A DNA stretch of 64,000 nt from Lachnospiraceae bacterium (GCA_910574805.1 CAJTCV010000011.1:1-64000), one strand, 5' to 3'; shown: positions 17,682 through 27,172, counted from the first letter of the stretch. Notes: a model not told the origin generated them from the sequence alone. Program-made: numbers and translations.

Positions 17682-18527
17682 ATGAGAAAAGAATACGGGA
17701 ACGATATTTTTTATCACTATACGGATTTCCAGGCGCTGGATGGGATCCTGCACTATACGCAGCTGCGTGTCAACAATGTGCTGAATATGAACGATGCGGC
17801 AGAAATGCGGCATTTTATGAGCAGGATGTGCAGCGCGGTGGTGAAGAAGCTTCTTCAGGACGGGGAGAAGGAACGGGCAGAAGAGGTAAAGGAGCTGTTT
17901 CGGAAAGAGCTGAAAAAGGAATTCATTTATTCGGCCTATGCCGCCTGCTTTTCTCTCTATCGGGACGATGCGGCCCAGTGGGAGCGGTACGGGAACCGGG
18001 GAAGAGGGGTCTGCATCGCCTTTTCCGGAGGACTCCTGCAAAAGATGGCAGAGGGGGATCTGTCCCTGCATACGGTTTTCTATCAGGATGATATGACCGG
18101 GCATTATCTGGTCAAGGTCTTTTATCAGATGATCAAGGACGGGGTAGAGCTGTCGGGAGAGAATCCGGATATCAAAAATGTGATGAATGAGGCGTGGATT
18201 CGCTCCGTGGTGTTTAAGCATCCGTCCTTTTCTTCCGAGCATGAGGTGCGCCTGGTGGTGTACCCCTATGAAAAAGAATATTTTGATGTAAAGCCCTGCT
18301 ATCATGTGACCACGGAGCGGATCAAGAAATATTATCCGCTGGATCTGATGTATATGTGCGGCAGAATCGGCGTCAGTCTGGAGGATCTGATCCAGGAGAT
18401 CATCATCGGGCCGGAATCCACACAGTCCACCTGGATTCTGCAGGATTATCTGAGAGACCACGGTCTGATGAAACTGGCGGAGCATGTGTCCCTGTCCAGC
18501 TGTCCGCTCAGAAGGCTGCCGGTGTGA
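17682..18527 (+). CDS. DUF2971-family protein
   Basis: About 281 residues with the features of the DUF2971 family: IFYHYTDFQALDGIL near the start, a stretch like LNMNDAAEMRH, FSLYRDDAAQWERYGN in the middle and HEVRLVVYP later. Family members are often found near defence or stress genes, but their function is not established. I start at 17682 (GAAAGAGCGGG upstream) because 17607 lies within the -10 box; 17640 is also possible. It precedes the HAD phosphatase by 35 bases and the two may be co-transcribed. Confidence 0.75.
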   Translation: MRKEYGNDIFYHYTDFQALDGILHYTQLRVNNVLNMNDAAEMRHFMSRMCSAVVKKLLQDGEKERAEEVKELFRKELKKEFIYSAYAACFSLYRDDAAQWERYGNRGRGVCIAFSGGLLQKMAEGDLSLHTVFYQDDMTGHYLVKVFYQMIKDGVELSGENPDIKNVMNEAWIRSVVFKHPSFSSEHEVRLVVYPYEKEYFDVKPCYHVTTERIKKYYPLDLMYMCGRIGVSLEDLIQEIIIGPESTQSTWILQDYLRDHGLMKLAEHVSLSSCPLRRLPV

Positions 18528-18562
18528 GCGCGGCAGGCCATACGGAAATACAAGGAGGATTT

Positions 18563-19210
18563 ATGGGCAAAAAAGCAGTGATCTTTGATATGGACGGCGT
18601 CCTGATCGACAGTGAACCGGTGTATATTGAGATGTTCCGGACCTTCCTTCTGGAGCATGACTGCAGGATCAATGAGGCGCTTCTGATGACGCTGGCCGGT
18701 GCCAGCGCCAGAGAGACCTGGAGAATCATGGCGGAGCTCTGGTATGAGAAGATCGATCCGGAGGAGCTGCACCGGCAGTTTCGGAGAGAGTATCCGGATT
18801 TTCAGATTGATTACAGGGCAGTCATGTATCCGGGAGTCCTGGAGCTTCTCCGGTGGCTGAAAGAAAGAGGCGTCATTATGGCAGTGGCGTCTTCGTCCTC
18901 GGAGCCGTCTATTCGGAGGATGTTTGAAGAGACCGGGTTTGGACCGTATTTTTCTTTCCTGGTGAGCGGAAAGCAGTTCCGGGAGAGCAAGCCGGATCCG
19001 GAGATCTATCTGTATACGCTGTCCAGACTGGGACTTCCCAAAGAGGACTGCCTGGTGGTGGAGGATTCCGTCTATGGGATCCAGGCGGCAAAGGCGGCAG
19101 GTCTGAAAGTTGTGGCTGTCAGGGATCAGAGATTTTCCTTCGACCAGTCAGCGGCAGACCGGTTGATTGACCGGGTGGCGGACCTGAAAGAGATATTTGA
19201 AGAGCTGTAG
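18563..19210 (+). CDS. HAD-family phosphatase, beta-phosphoglucomutase-like
   Basis: A 215-residue HAD superfamily protein. Motif I is IFDMDGVLIDSEP near residue 10 (nucleophile Asp and acid/base Asp), motif II is AVASSSS, motif III includes SGKQFRESKPDPEIY, and motif IV is LVVEDSVYG. The alpha-helical cap inserted after motif I fits the beta-phosphoglucomutase and sugar-phosphatase subfamily. The ATG at 18563 follows AAGGAGG. A truncated DeoR-type regulator follows, a frequent companion of sugar-phosphate enzymes. The exact substrate cannot be read from the sequence. Confidence 0.85.
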   Translation: MGKKAVIFDMDGVLIDSEPVYIEMFRTFLLEHDCRINEALLMTLAGASARETWRIMAELWYEKIDPEELHRQFRREYPDFQIDYRAVMYPGVLELLRWLKERGVIMAVASSSSEPSIRRMFEETGFGPYFSFLVSGKQFRESKPDPEIYLYTLSRLGLPKEDCLVVEDSVYGIQAAKAAGLKVVAVRDQRFSFDQSAADRLIDRVADLKEIFEEL

Positions 19211-19275
19211 GGAAGACAGAGACAGAAATAAAAAGAGGGAAGGAAGCTTTTTGACTTTTCAAATCACAGAATAAT

Positions 19276-19848
19276 ATGGAAGAGAAGGGAAGGATCGCGA
19301 AAGAGGCCTGCAGGTTCATTACGCCCGGAAGCACGGTGCTGATCGATTCCGGGACGACGACTCTGAGCATGGTGCCCTATCTGAAGGAGATTCCGGACCT
19401 GAATCTTGTGACCAACGATGTCTGCATGGCAGCAGAACTGTCCAATGTCAGCAGCAGTCATGTGACCGTTCTGGGGGGCAGTCTGCGGCATGGCTACTAT
19501 TCGGTAATTGGTTACTACGCGGAAAATATGGTGTCCGGCATGTGGGTGGATATGTGTATCATCGGTATTGATGCTGTGAGCCTGCGGAACGGACTGATGA
19601 TCTCCAACCTGAATGAAGTGGGGCTGAAGCGCAGTCTCATAGAAGCTTCCAACAAGGTGATCGTAGTATGCGACCATACGAAATTTACGACCGAATCCTT
19701 TGTATCTGTCTGCGGGCTGGATAAGGTGGATGTATTTATTACAGGGGATGAGATCGATCCGGATGTACTGAGGGCGCTGGAGAAGATGGGGAAAAATGTA
19801 AGGCTTGCGTACAGAGAAGGTCTTCCGGACGCGCGGAAAGAGGAATAA
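19276..19848 (+). pseudogene. DeoR-family regulator lacking its HTH domain
   Basis: 190 residues match the C-terminal sugar-phosphate sensor domain of DeoR regulators (IAKEACRFI, IDSGTTTLSM, LVTNDVCMAAEL, LGGSLR, IIGIDAVS, VVCDHTKF). The usual 60-70 residue N-terminal winged helix is absent. Upstream the frame is closed by a stop, and there is no ribosome site before the ATG. It is most likely a remnant, although a DNA-free effector-binding protein cannot be excluded. It lies after a sugar-phosphate-type phosphatase, fitting the family's usual context. Confidence 0.65.
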
Positions 19849-20058
19849 CGCTGTCTGATATGGAAAGAACAGGATACATCGCAGAGATACCGGCTGCGGT
19901 GTATTTTTTTGCTTTTCCGGTGACGAGCCTTTTTTGGGCGGGGCAAAAGCGAACCGGCAGAAGATTCCTGCTTTATGATTTTCCTGAAATCGGTTATAAT
20001 GAAAAAGATTTACAGATATACAGTCAACGGAAAGTACAGAGGAATGGGGGATATGCTT

Positions 20059-23000
20059 ATGAGCTTTGTGCATCTGCATGTGCATACAGAATACAGCCTT
20101 TTGGACGGCTCAAACAAGATCAGGGAATATGTGGCGCGGGTAAAGGAGCTTGGGATGGACAGCGCTGCCATCACGGACCATGGGGTCATGTACGGAGTGA
20201 TCGATTTTTATAAAGAAGCCAAAGCCCAGGGGATCCGGCCGATCCTTGGGTGCGAGGTGTATGTAGCTCCGGAGTCCAGGTTCGACAAGGAGGCCGGAGG
20301 AGGCGAGGACCGTTATTATCATCTGGTTCTGCTGGCAGAGAACAATGAGGGATACCAGAATCTGATGAAGATCGTCTCCATCGGGTTTACGGAAGGCTTT
20401 TACTACCGCCCCCGGGTGGATAAAGAGGTCCTGCGCACATATCATAAAGGAATCATTGCCCTGAGCGCGTGTCTGGCAGGCGAGGTACAGAAGGATATTA
20501 TTAAAGGGCAGTATGAGCAGGCATGCCGGACAGCAAAGGAGTATGAAGAGATCTTCGGTAAGGGAAATTTCTTCCTGGAGCTTCAGGATCACGGGATTCC
20601 GGCGCAGAAGCAGGTGAATCAGGCGCTGATGCGCATGAGCAGGGAGCTTGAGATAGAGCTTGTGGCGACCAATGATATTCATTATACGTATGAGGATGAT
20701 GTGAAGCCTCATGATATCCTGCTCTGTCTGCAGACCGGGAAGCGTCTGGCGGATGAGGACCGGATGCGCTATGAGGGAGGACAGTATTATGTTAAATCGC
20801 CGGAAGAGATGGCAGAGCTGTTTCCCTATGCGCCCCGCGCCCTTGAGAATACGCAGAAGATTGCTGATCGGTGCCGGGTGGAGATTGAGTTCGGAGTGAC
20901 GAAGCTGCCAAGATATGATGTGCCGGAGGGATATACGGCATGGGAGTATCTGAATGAGAAATGCGCGGAGGGCCTGGGGGAACGCTATCCCGGGGACGAC
21001 GGTACGCTGAAGGAGCGGCTGGATTATGAACTGTCCGTCATCCGGAAGATGGGATATGTGGATTATTTCCTGATCGTATGGGATTTTATCAAATATGCAA
21101 AGGATCACGGGATCGCAGTGGGGCCCGGGAGAGGTTCTGCGGCAGGAAGCCTGGTGTCCTATACGCTGGGGATCACCAGCATCGATCCGGTAAGGTATCA
21201 GCTTCTGTTTGAGCGTTTCCTGAATCCGGAGCGTGTGTCCATGCCGGATATCGATATTGATTTCTGCGTGGAAAGGCGTCAGGAAGTCATCGATTATGTG
21301 GTGAGAAAGTACGGGAAGGAGCGGGTAGCGCAAATCGTGACCTTCGGTACGCTGGCGGCCAGGGGCGTGCTGCGGGATGTGGGGCGTGTCATGGATCTGC
21401 CGTATGCCTTTGTGGATTCCATCGCCAAAATGGTGCCTCAGGAGCTGAATATCACACTGGACAGGGCGCTGGATGCCAATCCGGAATTTCGGGCGCTCTA
21501 TGATACCAATGAGCAGGTGAAGGAGCTGGTGGATATGTCCCGGAGGCTGGAGGGACTTCCGAGACATACATCCATGCATGCGGCCGGAGTGGTCATCAGC
21601 CAGAAGGATGTGGTGGAATATGTTCCGCTGTCAAGGGCACAGGACGGTTCTCTGACGACACAGTTTACCATGACGACGCTGGAAGAGCTGGGGCTTTTGA
21701 AGATGGATTTCCTGGGTCTGCGCAATCTGACCGTTATCCAGAATACCGTAAAGCTGGTGGAGAAGGACAAAGGGGTTCATATTGACATGGATCATCTGGA
21801 TTATGAGGACAAAGAGGTGTATGCCTCTCTCGGGACCGGCAGGACGGATGGGGTGTTTCAGCTGGAGAGCTCCGGCATGAAGAATTTCATAAAGGAACTG
21901 AAGCCTCAGAATCTGGAAGATGTGATCGCCGGGATCTCTCTGTATCGTCCGGGGCCCATGGATTTTATTCCTCAGTATATCCGGGGAAAGAATCATCCGG
22001 AGACCATCACCTATGACTGTCCGGAGCTGGAGCCGATTCTGGAACCGACCTATGGATGCATCGTCTATCAGGAGCAGGTTATGCAGATCGTACAGAGGCT
22101 GGCAGGCTATACCCTTGGCAGAAGCGATCTGCTCCGCCGCGCCATGTCCAAGAAGAAGGCGGAAGTCATGCAGAAGGAACGCCAAAGCTTTGTCTACGGC
22201 AATGAGGAAGAGCAGGTGCCGGGGTGTATTGCCCGGGGGATCCTGGAGCGGACGGCCATCAAAATCTATGGCGATATGGTCGATTTTGCAAAATATGCGT
22301 TCAACAAGTCTCATGCGGCTGCGTATGCGGTAGTGGCGTACCAGACGGCATGGTTGAAATATCACTATCCGGTGGAGTTCATGGCGGCGCTCATGACGTC
22401 AGTCATTGACAATGCCTCCAAAGTATCGGAATATATCATGACCTGCCATCAGATGGGGATTGGTATCCTCCCTCCGGATATCAATGAGAGCGAAGGCGTA
22501 TTTTCCGTATCCGGGAGTTCCATACGGTATGGACTCAATGCCATCAAGAGCGTGGGGCGGCCGGTGATCGAAGGCGTGACGGAGGAACGCAGAGGGCACG
22601 GACCCTTTACTGATCTGAATGATTTTATCGAGCGGATGTCCGGAAGGGAGATCAACAAACGGACGGTGGAAAACTTCATCAAGTCCGGAGCCTTTGACAG
22701 CTTTCCTGCCAACCGCCGGCAGATGATGATGGTCTATGCGCAGATCATGGACCGGACGGCACAGAAGAAAAAAAATGAATTTGCCGGACAGATGAGCCTT
22801 TTCGATCTGGTGCCGGAAGAAGAGAAGGCGGCCTACAGAATAAAGATGCCGGAGGTGTCCGAATATCCCAGGGAAGATGTGCTTGCTTTTGAAAAAGAAG
22901 TCCTTGGCTTCTATATCAGCGGGCATCCGCTGGAGGAATATGAGGAACAGTGGAGAAGAAGGATCACTCATGTGACGACCGATTTTCTCCCTCCGGAGGA

Positions 23001-23541
23001 CGGGGAGGAAGCGAAGGTCCGGGACGGCGAGCGGGCTGTGGTGGGCGGCATGATCACTGGTAAGACCATCAAATCCACGAAGAACAATAAGATGATGGCA
23101 TTTATCACCGTGGAGGATCTTGCGGGCAGTGTGGAGGTCATCGTCTTCCCCAGGGACTATGAGCGCAACGCAGGGCTTCTGAATGTGGATGACAAGGTGT
23201 ATGTGAGCGGACGGGTCGCTGCGGAGGAGGATCGGGCGAGCCGGATGATCCTGGAGCGGATCACGCCTTTTGACACCGTTCAGAGAGAGCTGTGGATCCA
23301 GTTTGCGGATATGCAGGAATATGAGGCGCGGGAGTCGGAGCTTTACCGTTCTCTGATGGACAGCGAGGGCAGTGACCGGGTGATCCTGTATCTTAAGAAG
23401 GAGAAGAAGAAAAAAATCCTTCCGGTCAACAGGAACGTAAAGGCGGATCAGGAGCTCCTGGAGCGTCTCTATGGGATCTTTGGTGAGAAAAATGTAAAAG
23501 CTGTCAAGAAGTATATTGAAAATACAGCCGAAATGAATTAA
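20059..23541 (+). CDS. dnaE: DNA polymerase III alpha subunit
   Basis: A 1160-residue family C DNA polymerase, the replicative polymerase type partnered with PolC in Firmicutes. The N-terminal PHP domain starts with FVHLHVHTEYSLLDG. The palm carries GPGRGSAAGSLVSY and the catalytic PDIDIDF. Fingers and helix-hairpin-helix regions follow, then an OB-fold near residues 960-1060. The length is normal. I start at 20059 with GGGGGAT upstream; an ATG at 20044 is possible, but starts before about 20006 would precede the TATAAT at 19995-20000. pfkA follows 35 bases later, a common clostridial order. Confidence 0.95.
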   Translation: MSFVHLHVHTEYSLLDGSNKIREYVARVKELGMDSAAITDHGVMYGVIDFYKEAKAQGIRPILGCEVYVAPESRFDKEAGGGEDRYYHLVLLAENNEGYQNLMKIVSIGFTEGFYYRPRVDKEVLRTYHKGIIALSACLAGEVQKDIIKGQYEQACRTAKEYEEIFGKGNFFLELQDHGIPAQKQVNQALMRMSRELEIELVATNDIHYTYEDDVKPHDILLCLQTGKRLADEDRMRYEGGQYYVKSPEEMAELFPYAPRALENTQKIADRCRVEIEFGVTKLPRYDVPEGYTAWEYLNEKCAEGLGERYPGDDGTLKERLDYELSVIRKMGYVDYFLIVWDFIKYAKDHGIAVGPGRGSAAGSLVSYTLGITSIDPVRYQLLFERFLNPERVSMPDIDIDFCVERRQEVIDYVVRKYGKERVAQIVTFGTLAARGVLRDVGRVMDLPYAFVDSIAKMVPQELNITLDRALDANPEFRALYDTNEQVKELVDMSRRLEGLPRHTSMHAAGVVISQKDVVEYVPLSRAQDGSLTTQFTMTTLEELGLLKMDFLGLRNLTVIQNTVKLVEKDKGVHIDMDHLDYEDKEVYASLGTGRTDGVFQLESSGMKNFIKELKPQNLEDVIAGISLYRPGPMDFIPQYIRGKNHPETITYDCPELEPILEPTYGCIVYQEQVMQIVQRLAGYTLGRSDLLRRAMSKKKAEVMQKERQSFVYGNEEEQVPGCIARGILERTAIKIYGDMVDFAKYAFNKSHAAAYAVVAYQTAWLKYHYPVEFMAALMTSVIDNASKVSEYIMTCHQMGIGILPPDINESEGVFSVSGSSIRYGLNAIKSVGRPVIEGVTEERRGHGPFTDLNDFIERMSGREINKRTVENFIKSGAFDSFPANRRQMMMVYAQIMDRTAQKKKNEFAGQMSLFDLVPEEEKAAYRIKMPEVSEYPREDVLAFEKEVLGFYISGHPLEEYEEQWRRRITHVTTDFLPPEDGEEAKVRDGERAVVGGMITGKTIKSTKNNKMMAFITVEDLAGSVEVIVFPRDYERNAGLLNVDDKVYVSGRVAAEEDRASRMILERITPFDTVQRELWIQFADMQEYEARESELYRSLMDSEGSDRVILYLKKEKKKKILPVNRNVKADQELLERLYGIFGEKNVKAVKKYIENTAEMN

Positions 23542-23576
23542 AATAAAAACAGTAAATTTCGCGGAGGAAGGATACC

Positions 23577-24545
23577 ATGGCAAAGGAAATTAATACGATC
23601 GGAGTTTTGACAAGCGGCGGCGATGCTCCGGGCATGAATGCGGCGATTCGTGCCGTTGTCAGGAGAGCACGCGCCAATGGCAAGAAGGTGATGGGTATCC
23701 GCAGAGGATATCAGGGACTTCTGGAAGAGGACATTGTGGAAATGGGACGGGAATCGGTAAGCGATACCCTGGATAAGGGCGGTACGATTCTGTTCACAGC
23801 GCGCTGTTCGGAATTCCGGACAGAGGAAGGACAGAAAAAGGGCGCGGACATCTGCCGGCAGTACGGCATTGACGGCCTGGTGGTGATCGGCGGAGACGGC
23901 TCTTTTGCAGGTGCGCAGAAGCTGGCGGCTCTTGGGATCAATACAGTGGGTGTTCCAGGTACTATTGATCTGGATATCGCATGTACGGATTACAGCATCG
24001 GTTTTGACACGGCAGTGAATACAGCGATGGATGCCATTGACAAGGTGCGTGACACCTCCACTTCCCATGAACGGTGCAGCATCATTGAGGTTATGGGCAG
24101 AGACGCAGGGTATATTGCGCTGTGGAGCGGTATCGCCAACGGTGCGGAGGATATCATCATTCCGGAGAGATATGACTACGACGAACAGCGGATTATCAAT
24201 GACATTATCCGCAACCGGAAGCTGGGCAAGAAGCATTATATCATCATCAATGCAGAGGGTATTGGACATTCCACTTCCATGGCCCGGAGGATCGAAGCAG
24301 CTACCGGCATGGAGACCCGTGCCACGATTCTGGGCTACATGCAGCGCGGCGGCAACCCCACCTGCCGGGACCGTGTGTACGCAACCATGATGGGAAGCAT
24401 GGCGGTGGATCTTCTGTGTCAGGGAAAATCCAACCGGGTGGTCGGCTATAAGGACGGCGAGTTCAAGGATTTTGACATCGACGAGGCGCTGGCCATGAAG
24501 AAAGAGATCTCTCCGTATATGCTGGAAGTCGCGGACAGCATGTGA
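23577..24545 (+). CDS. pfkA: ATP-dependent 6-phosphofructokinase
   Basis: A 322-residue enzyme phosphorylating fructose 6-phosphate to the 1,6-bisphosphate in glycolysis. Visible motifs are LTSGGDAPGMNAAIR (nucleotide loop), VVIGGDGS, PGTIDLDIACTDYSIGFDTA (catalytic Asp residues, with Leu where E. coli has Asn), the MGRDAGYIA loop, and the substrate-binding LGYMQRGG. The GGDGS sequence indicates ATP rather than pyrophosphate as donor. GCGGAGGAAGG precedes the ATG. It lies between dnaE and an rRNA methyltransferase whose GTG start overlaps its stop, so all three are likely co-transcribed. Confidence 0.95.
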   Translation: MAKEINTIGVLTSGGDAPGMNAAIRAVVRRARANGKKVMGIRRGYQGLLEEDIVEMGRESVSDTLDKGGTILFTARCSEFRTEEGQKKGADICRQYGIDGLVVIGGDGSFAGAQKLAALGINTVGVPGTIDLDIACTDYSIGFDTAVNTAMDAIDKVRDTSTSHERCSIIEVMGRDAGYIALWSGIANGAEDIIIPERYDYDEQRIINDIIRNRKLGKKHYIIINAEGIGHSTSMARRIEAATGMETRATILGYMQRGGNPTCRDRVYATMMGSMAVDLLCQGKSNRVVGYKDGEFKDFDIDEALAMKKEISPYMLEVADSM

Positions 24546-25321
24546 GCCGGATGATTACGAGCACATCCAACCCGCAGGTGAAGGACCTGCAGATGCTTCT
24601 GAAGAAAGGAAAGGCGAGGAACAGCCGGGATGTCTTCCTGGCAGAGGGCGTGAAGATGTATCTGGAAGCGCCCAAAGAGCGTATCCGGAAGATTTACATA
24701 TCGGAGAGCCTGTATCGGGAACGGGGAGAAGAGCTCCTGAAGGGCCGGGAGGCGGAGGTGCTCTCCGATCGTGTCTATGCCGCGGTAAGCGATACCAGGA
24801 CCCCTCAGGGGATCCTGTGCGTGCTGGAGCAGTATCATTACGTGCTGGAGGACATGCTTGGGGCGGAGCATCCGCATCTGCTTATCCTGGAAGATCTGCA
24901 GGATCCGGGGAATCTGGGGACGATCATGCGTACGGCGGAGGGGGCCGGGGTCCATGGGCTGATCCTGAACCGGGGCTGTGTGGATCTGTATAATCCCAAG
25001 ACCATCCGCTCTACCATGGGTTCCATTTACCGGATGCCTTTTCTGTACACGGACATACTGGCGGAGCTTTTGCCGGTTCTGAGAGAGAAAGGGATTCGTA
25101 CCTATGCGGCCCATCTGCAGGGGAAGAGGGATTATGATCAGGAGGATTATCATACCGGCTGTGCGTTTTTTATAGGAAATGAAGGAAATGGCCTGAGCGA
25201 GGAGCTGAGCCGCCTGGCGGATGTCTGGATCCGTATTCCCATGCAGGGAAAGCTGGAGTCGCTCAATGCCGCCATAGCCGCGTCCATATTGATGTATGAG
25301 GTCTGCCGACAGCGTCGGTAG
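24542..25321 (+). CDS. TrmH/SpoU-family RNA methyltransferase
   Basis: A 2'-O-ribose RNA methyltransferase of about 259 residues. The N-terminal L30e-like substrate domain starts ITSTSNPQVKDLQ. The SPOUT knot domain carries LEDLQDPGNLGTIMRTAEG (motif 1), FFIGNEGNGLSEE (motif 2) and IPMQGKLESLNAAIAASI (motif 3). It uses S-adenosylmethionine to modify rRNA or tRNA; the site is not readable. The GTG at 24542 overlaps the pfkA stop; an ATG at 24551 is the alternative. A promoter-led gene follows, so the operon likely ends here. Confidence 0.9.
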   Translation: MSRMITSTSNPQVKDLQMLLKKGKARNSRDVFLAEGVKMYLEAPKERIRKIYISESLYRERGEELLKGREAEVLSDRVYAAVSDTRTPQGILCVLEQYHYVLEDMLGAEHPHLLILEDLQDPGNLGTIMRTAEGAGVHGLILNRGCVDLYNPKTIRSTMGSIYRMPFLYTDILAELLPVLREKGIRTYAAHLQGKRDYDQEDYHTGCAFFIGNEGNGLSEELSRLADVWIRIPMQGKLESLNAAIAASILMYEVCRQRR

Positions 25322-25374
25322 GCCTTTTCTGATGCAACTTTGATGCGATTATGATGCAATTTTGTAATGAATCG

Positions 25375-25403
25375 TTGACAAACGGCGTAACATCTGATAA
25401 AAT
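25375..25403 (+). promoter_or_regulatory. Near-consensus sigma-70 promoter
   Basis: TTGACA, a 17-base spacer and TAAAAT, about 45 bases before the ATG of the SH3/SleB gene. Three GATGC motifs in 25331-25358 precede it. Confidence 0.85.
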
Positions 25404-25450
25404 CTCTGTAATATATGTAATAATTTTGTAACATGTAGGAGGGAATACAG

Positions 25451-26467
25451 ATGTGGAAAAAGGGAATGGCGATGCTTCTCTGTACGGCGATGTGGCTGTG
25501 CCTGACCGGATTTGCAGGTCTGGGAACCGAGGGAGAAGACACGTTAAATTCATTGATGAGCCAGCTTACCGCAGAGGATGTGGAAGAGATTCTGGCAGAG
25601 AATAGGTGGGACGGGATGGTCCTGGCGAAAGTAGACAGCTCTGTCAGTGTCCGGGCGGATGCCACCACGGATGCTGCAGTCATCGGCAGGATGTTCAAGG
25701 GCGATGCAGGCGAGATCGTGGAGCAGAGCGAGGGCTGGACCATGGTACAGTCCGGAGATGTGACCGGATGGGTCAGCGATGATTATCTTGCTTTTGGGCA
25801 GGAGGCGGAGGAGCGCGCGGAAGAGGACGTACCGAAGGTGGCGACGGTAACAGCGCAGACATTGAAAGTAAGAGACGAAGCGAGCACAGAAGCTCCGGTT
25901 ATCGATCTGATCGGCATGGGCGAGACCATCGAGGTCGGAGACGAGCAGGACGGATGGCTTGAAATCATTTATTCGGACGGAAATGTGAATTATGTCTCGG
26001 CGGAGTACGTAGAAGTGAGCTACGACTACGGAGAGGCAAAGACCATAGAAGAGATAAAGGCAGAAGAGGCGGCAAGGAAGGCAGCCGAGGAGAAGGAGAA
26101 GAGGACGACGAATCTGGGAGCGATTGCAGCCTCCGCAGATGATCTGACGCTTCTGGCTGCACTGATTCAGGCGGAGGCCGGGAATCAGCCCTATGAAGGC
26201 CAGGTGGCCGTGGGAGCAGTGGTCATGAACCGGGTCAGAAGCGGAGCCTATCCCAATTCCATTCAGGCGGTTATCTCTGCACCGGGTCAGTTCAGTCCGG
26301 CAGCTACAGGACAGGTGGCAGCGATCATGGCGTCCGGCCCCAGAGCGGTCTGTATACAGGCAGCACAGGCGGCGCTGAACGGAGAGACGACTGTGGGAAC
26401 GCTGACGCATTTCCGCCGTGCAGGAGGCATCGACGGGATCGTCATCGGAAATCATGTATTTTATTAA
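25451..26467 (+). CDS. Secreted SH3-domain cell wall hydrolase, SleB type
   Basis: 338 residues. A signal peptide (MWKKGMAMLLCTAMWLCLTG) is followed by two bacterial SH3 domains at about 55-115 and 130-190 (the VSVRADATTDAAVIGRM and LKVRDEASTEAPVIDLI types). After a charged coiled linker comes a Hydrolase_2/SleB catalytic domain from about 230 (LLAALIQAEAGNQPYEGQVA, VGAVVMNRV). Such enzymes cut peptidoglycan; SH3 domains bind the wall. The ATG follows AGGAGGGAATAC. It is a single gene with its own promoter and terminator. SleB-like domains also occur in vegetative hydrolases, so a germination role is not implied. Confidence 0.9.
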   Translation: MWKKGMAMLLCTAMWLCLTGFAGLGTEGEDTLNSLMSQLTAEDVEEILAENRWDGMVLAKVDSSVSVRADATTDAAVIGRMFKGDAGEIVEQSEGWTMVQSGDVTGWVSDDYLAFGQEAEERAEEDVPKVATVTAQTLKVRDEASTEAPVIDLIGMGETIEVGDEQDGWLEIIYSDGNVNYVSAEYVEVSYDYGEAKTIEEIKAEEAARKAAEEKEKRTTNLGAIAASADDLTLLAALIQAEAGNQPYEGQVAVGAVVMNRVRSGAYPNSIQAVISAPGQFSPAATGQVAAIMASGPRAVCIQAAQAALNGETTVGTLTHFRRAGGIDGIVIGNHVFY

Positions 26468-26479
26468 AAGAATGAAAGC

Positions 26480-26518
26480 AGAAGGACTGACGCGTGAGGG
26501 TGGCAGTCCTTTCTTTTC
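26480..26518 (+). terminator. Rho-independent terminator
   Basis: AAGGACTG pairs with CAGTCCTT across a 14-base loop, followed by TTCTTTTCC, after the SleB-type gene. Confidence 0.75.
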
Positions 26519-26561
26519 CTCCAGAGAGAACTGTAATTTTTCTGCATTTGTCTGATCCCTC

Positions 26562-26590
26562 TGGTCAACCGCATGAAAGTGTTGTATAAT
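26562..26590 (+). promoter_or_regulatory. Promoter for the NfeD-SPFH pair
   Basis: TGGTCA, a 17-base spacer and a perfect TATAAT, 35 bases before the ATG of the NfeD gene. Confidence 0.7.
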
Positions 26591-26625
26591 GGATAAAACT
26601 ATCTAAGGAATGGAGGTAATGTATT

Positions 26626-27078
26626 ATGATGTCATTGGACCCGGCAATCCTCTGGCTTGGACTGGTGATCATTCTTCTGATCATAGAGATCGCGACCATG
26701 GGTCTGACTACGATCTGGTTTGCAGGGGGCGCCATGGCAGCATTTTTCTCCACCTTTTTTGGTGCGACTCCGGCGACGCAGAGGACGATATTTCTCGTCC
26801 TGTCTCTGGCGCTCCTGGTCGTTACCCGCCCGGCAGCGGTGAAATATATGCGCGGCAGCCGTGTGAAGACCAATGCGGAGAGCCTGATCGGAAGGCTGGC
26901 AGTCGTGACTGCAGAGATCAACAATCTTGCTCAGAGCGGAGAGGTCATCATCTCGGATGTGAGCTGGACCGCCAGAAGCAGGATGGACAGTAATGTGATT
27001 CCGGTGGGAAGTAAGGTGAAGATCTGCGCCATTGAAGGCGTGAAGCTGATCGTGGAAAAGGCGGAGGAGGAACAGTAA
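26626..27078 (+). CDS. NfeD-family membrane protein
   Basis: A 150-residue protein with two to three membrane helices (residues 8-28, 31-48, 55-72), followed by a soluble OB-fold typical of NfeD C-termini (LIGRLAVVTAEI, SGEVIISDVSWTARS, GSKVKICAIEGVKLIVE). NfeD proteins pair with SPFH/stomatin proteins in membrane microdomains, and the SPFH gene follows directly, so partner and order agree. It has a promoter upstream. Between the two genes lies a triple hairpin repeat. Confidence 0.9.
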   Translation: MMSLDPAILWLGLVIILLIIEIATMGLTTIWFAGGAMAAFFSTFFGATPATQRTIFLVLSLALLVVTRPAAVKYMRGSRVKTNAESLIGRLAVVTAEINNLAQSGEVIISDVSWTARSRMDSNVIPVGSKVKICAIEGVKLIVEKAEEEQ

Positions 27079-27172
27079 AACAGCATCAGGTTGGAAGATG
27101 CGGAACTTGAAACAGCATCGGACTGGAAGATGCGGAATTTGAAACAGCATCGGATTGGAAGATGCGGAACTT
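27077..27172 (+). repeat. Three tandem 32-bp hairpin repeats in a leader
   Basis: Three copies, at 27077-27108, 27109-27140 and 27141-27172, each hold GAAACAGCATC...GATGCGGAACTT or a close variant. GCATC and GATGC can pair in each, giving a row of three small hairpins. The last copy runs into the AGGAGG ribosome site of the SPFH gene. A diverged copy of the same sequence lies before the pilin-like gene at 58350. Confidence 0.85.

Noticed and set aside
20110-21579. A 489-codon minus-strand ORF
   Set aside because: Antisense shadow of dnaE; His/Leu/Ile-rich composition typical of reverse frames of GC-rich genes.
23940-24010. Leu in place of Asn in the phosphofructokinase motif TIDLD
   Set aside because: The two catalytic Asp residues are kept, and I believe this variant is common in clostridial enzymes; not a sign of lost function.
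27077-27172. The tandem 32-bp repeats as a CRISPR array
   Set aside because: There are no spacers; the units are directly adjacent and near-identical throughout, and no cas genes are present.
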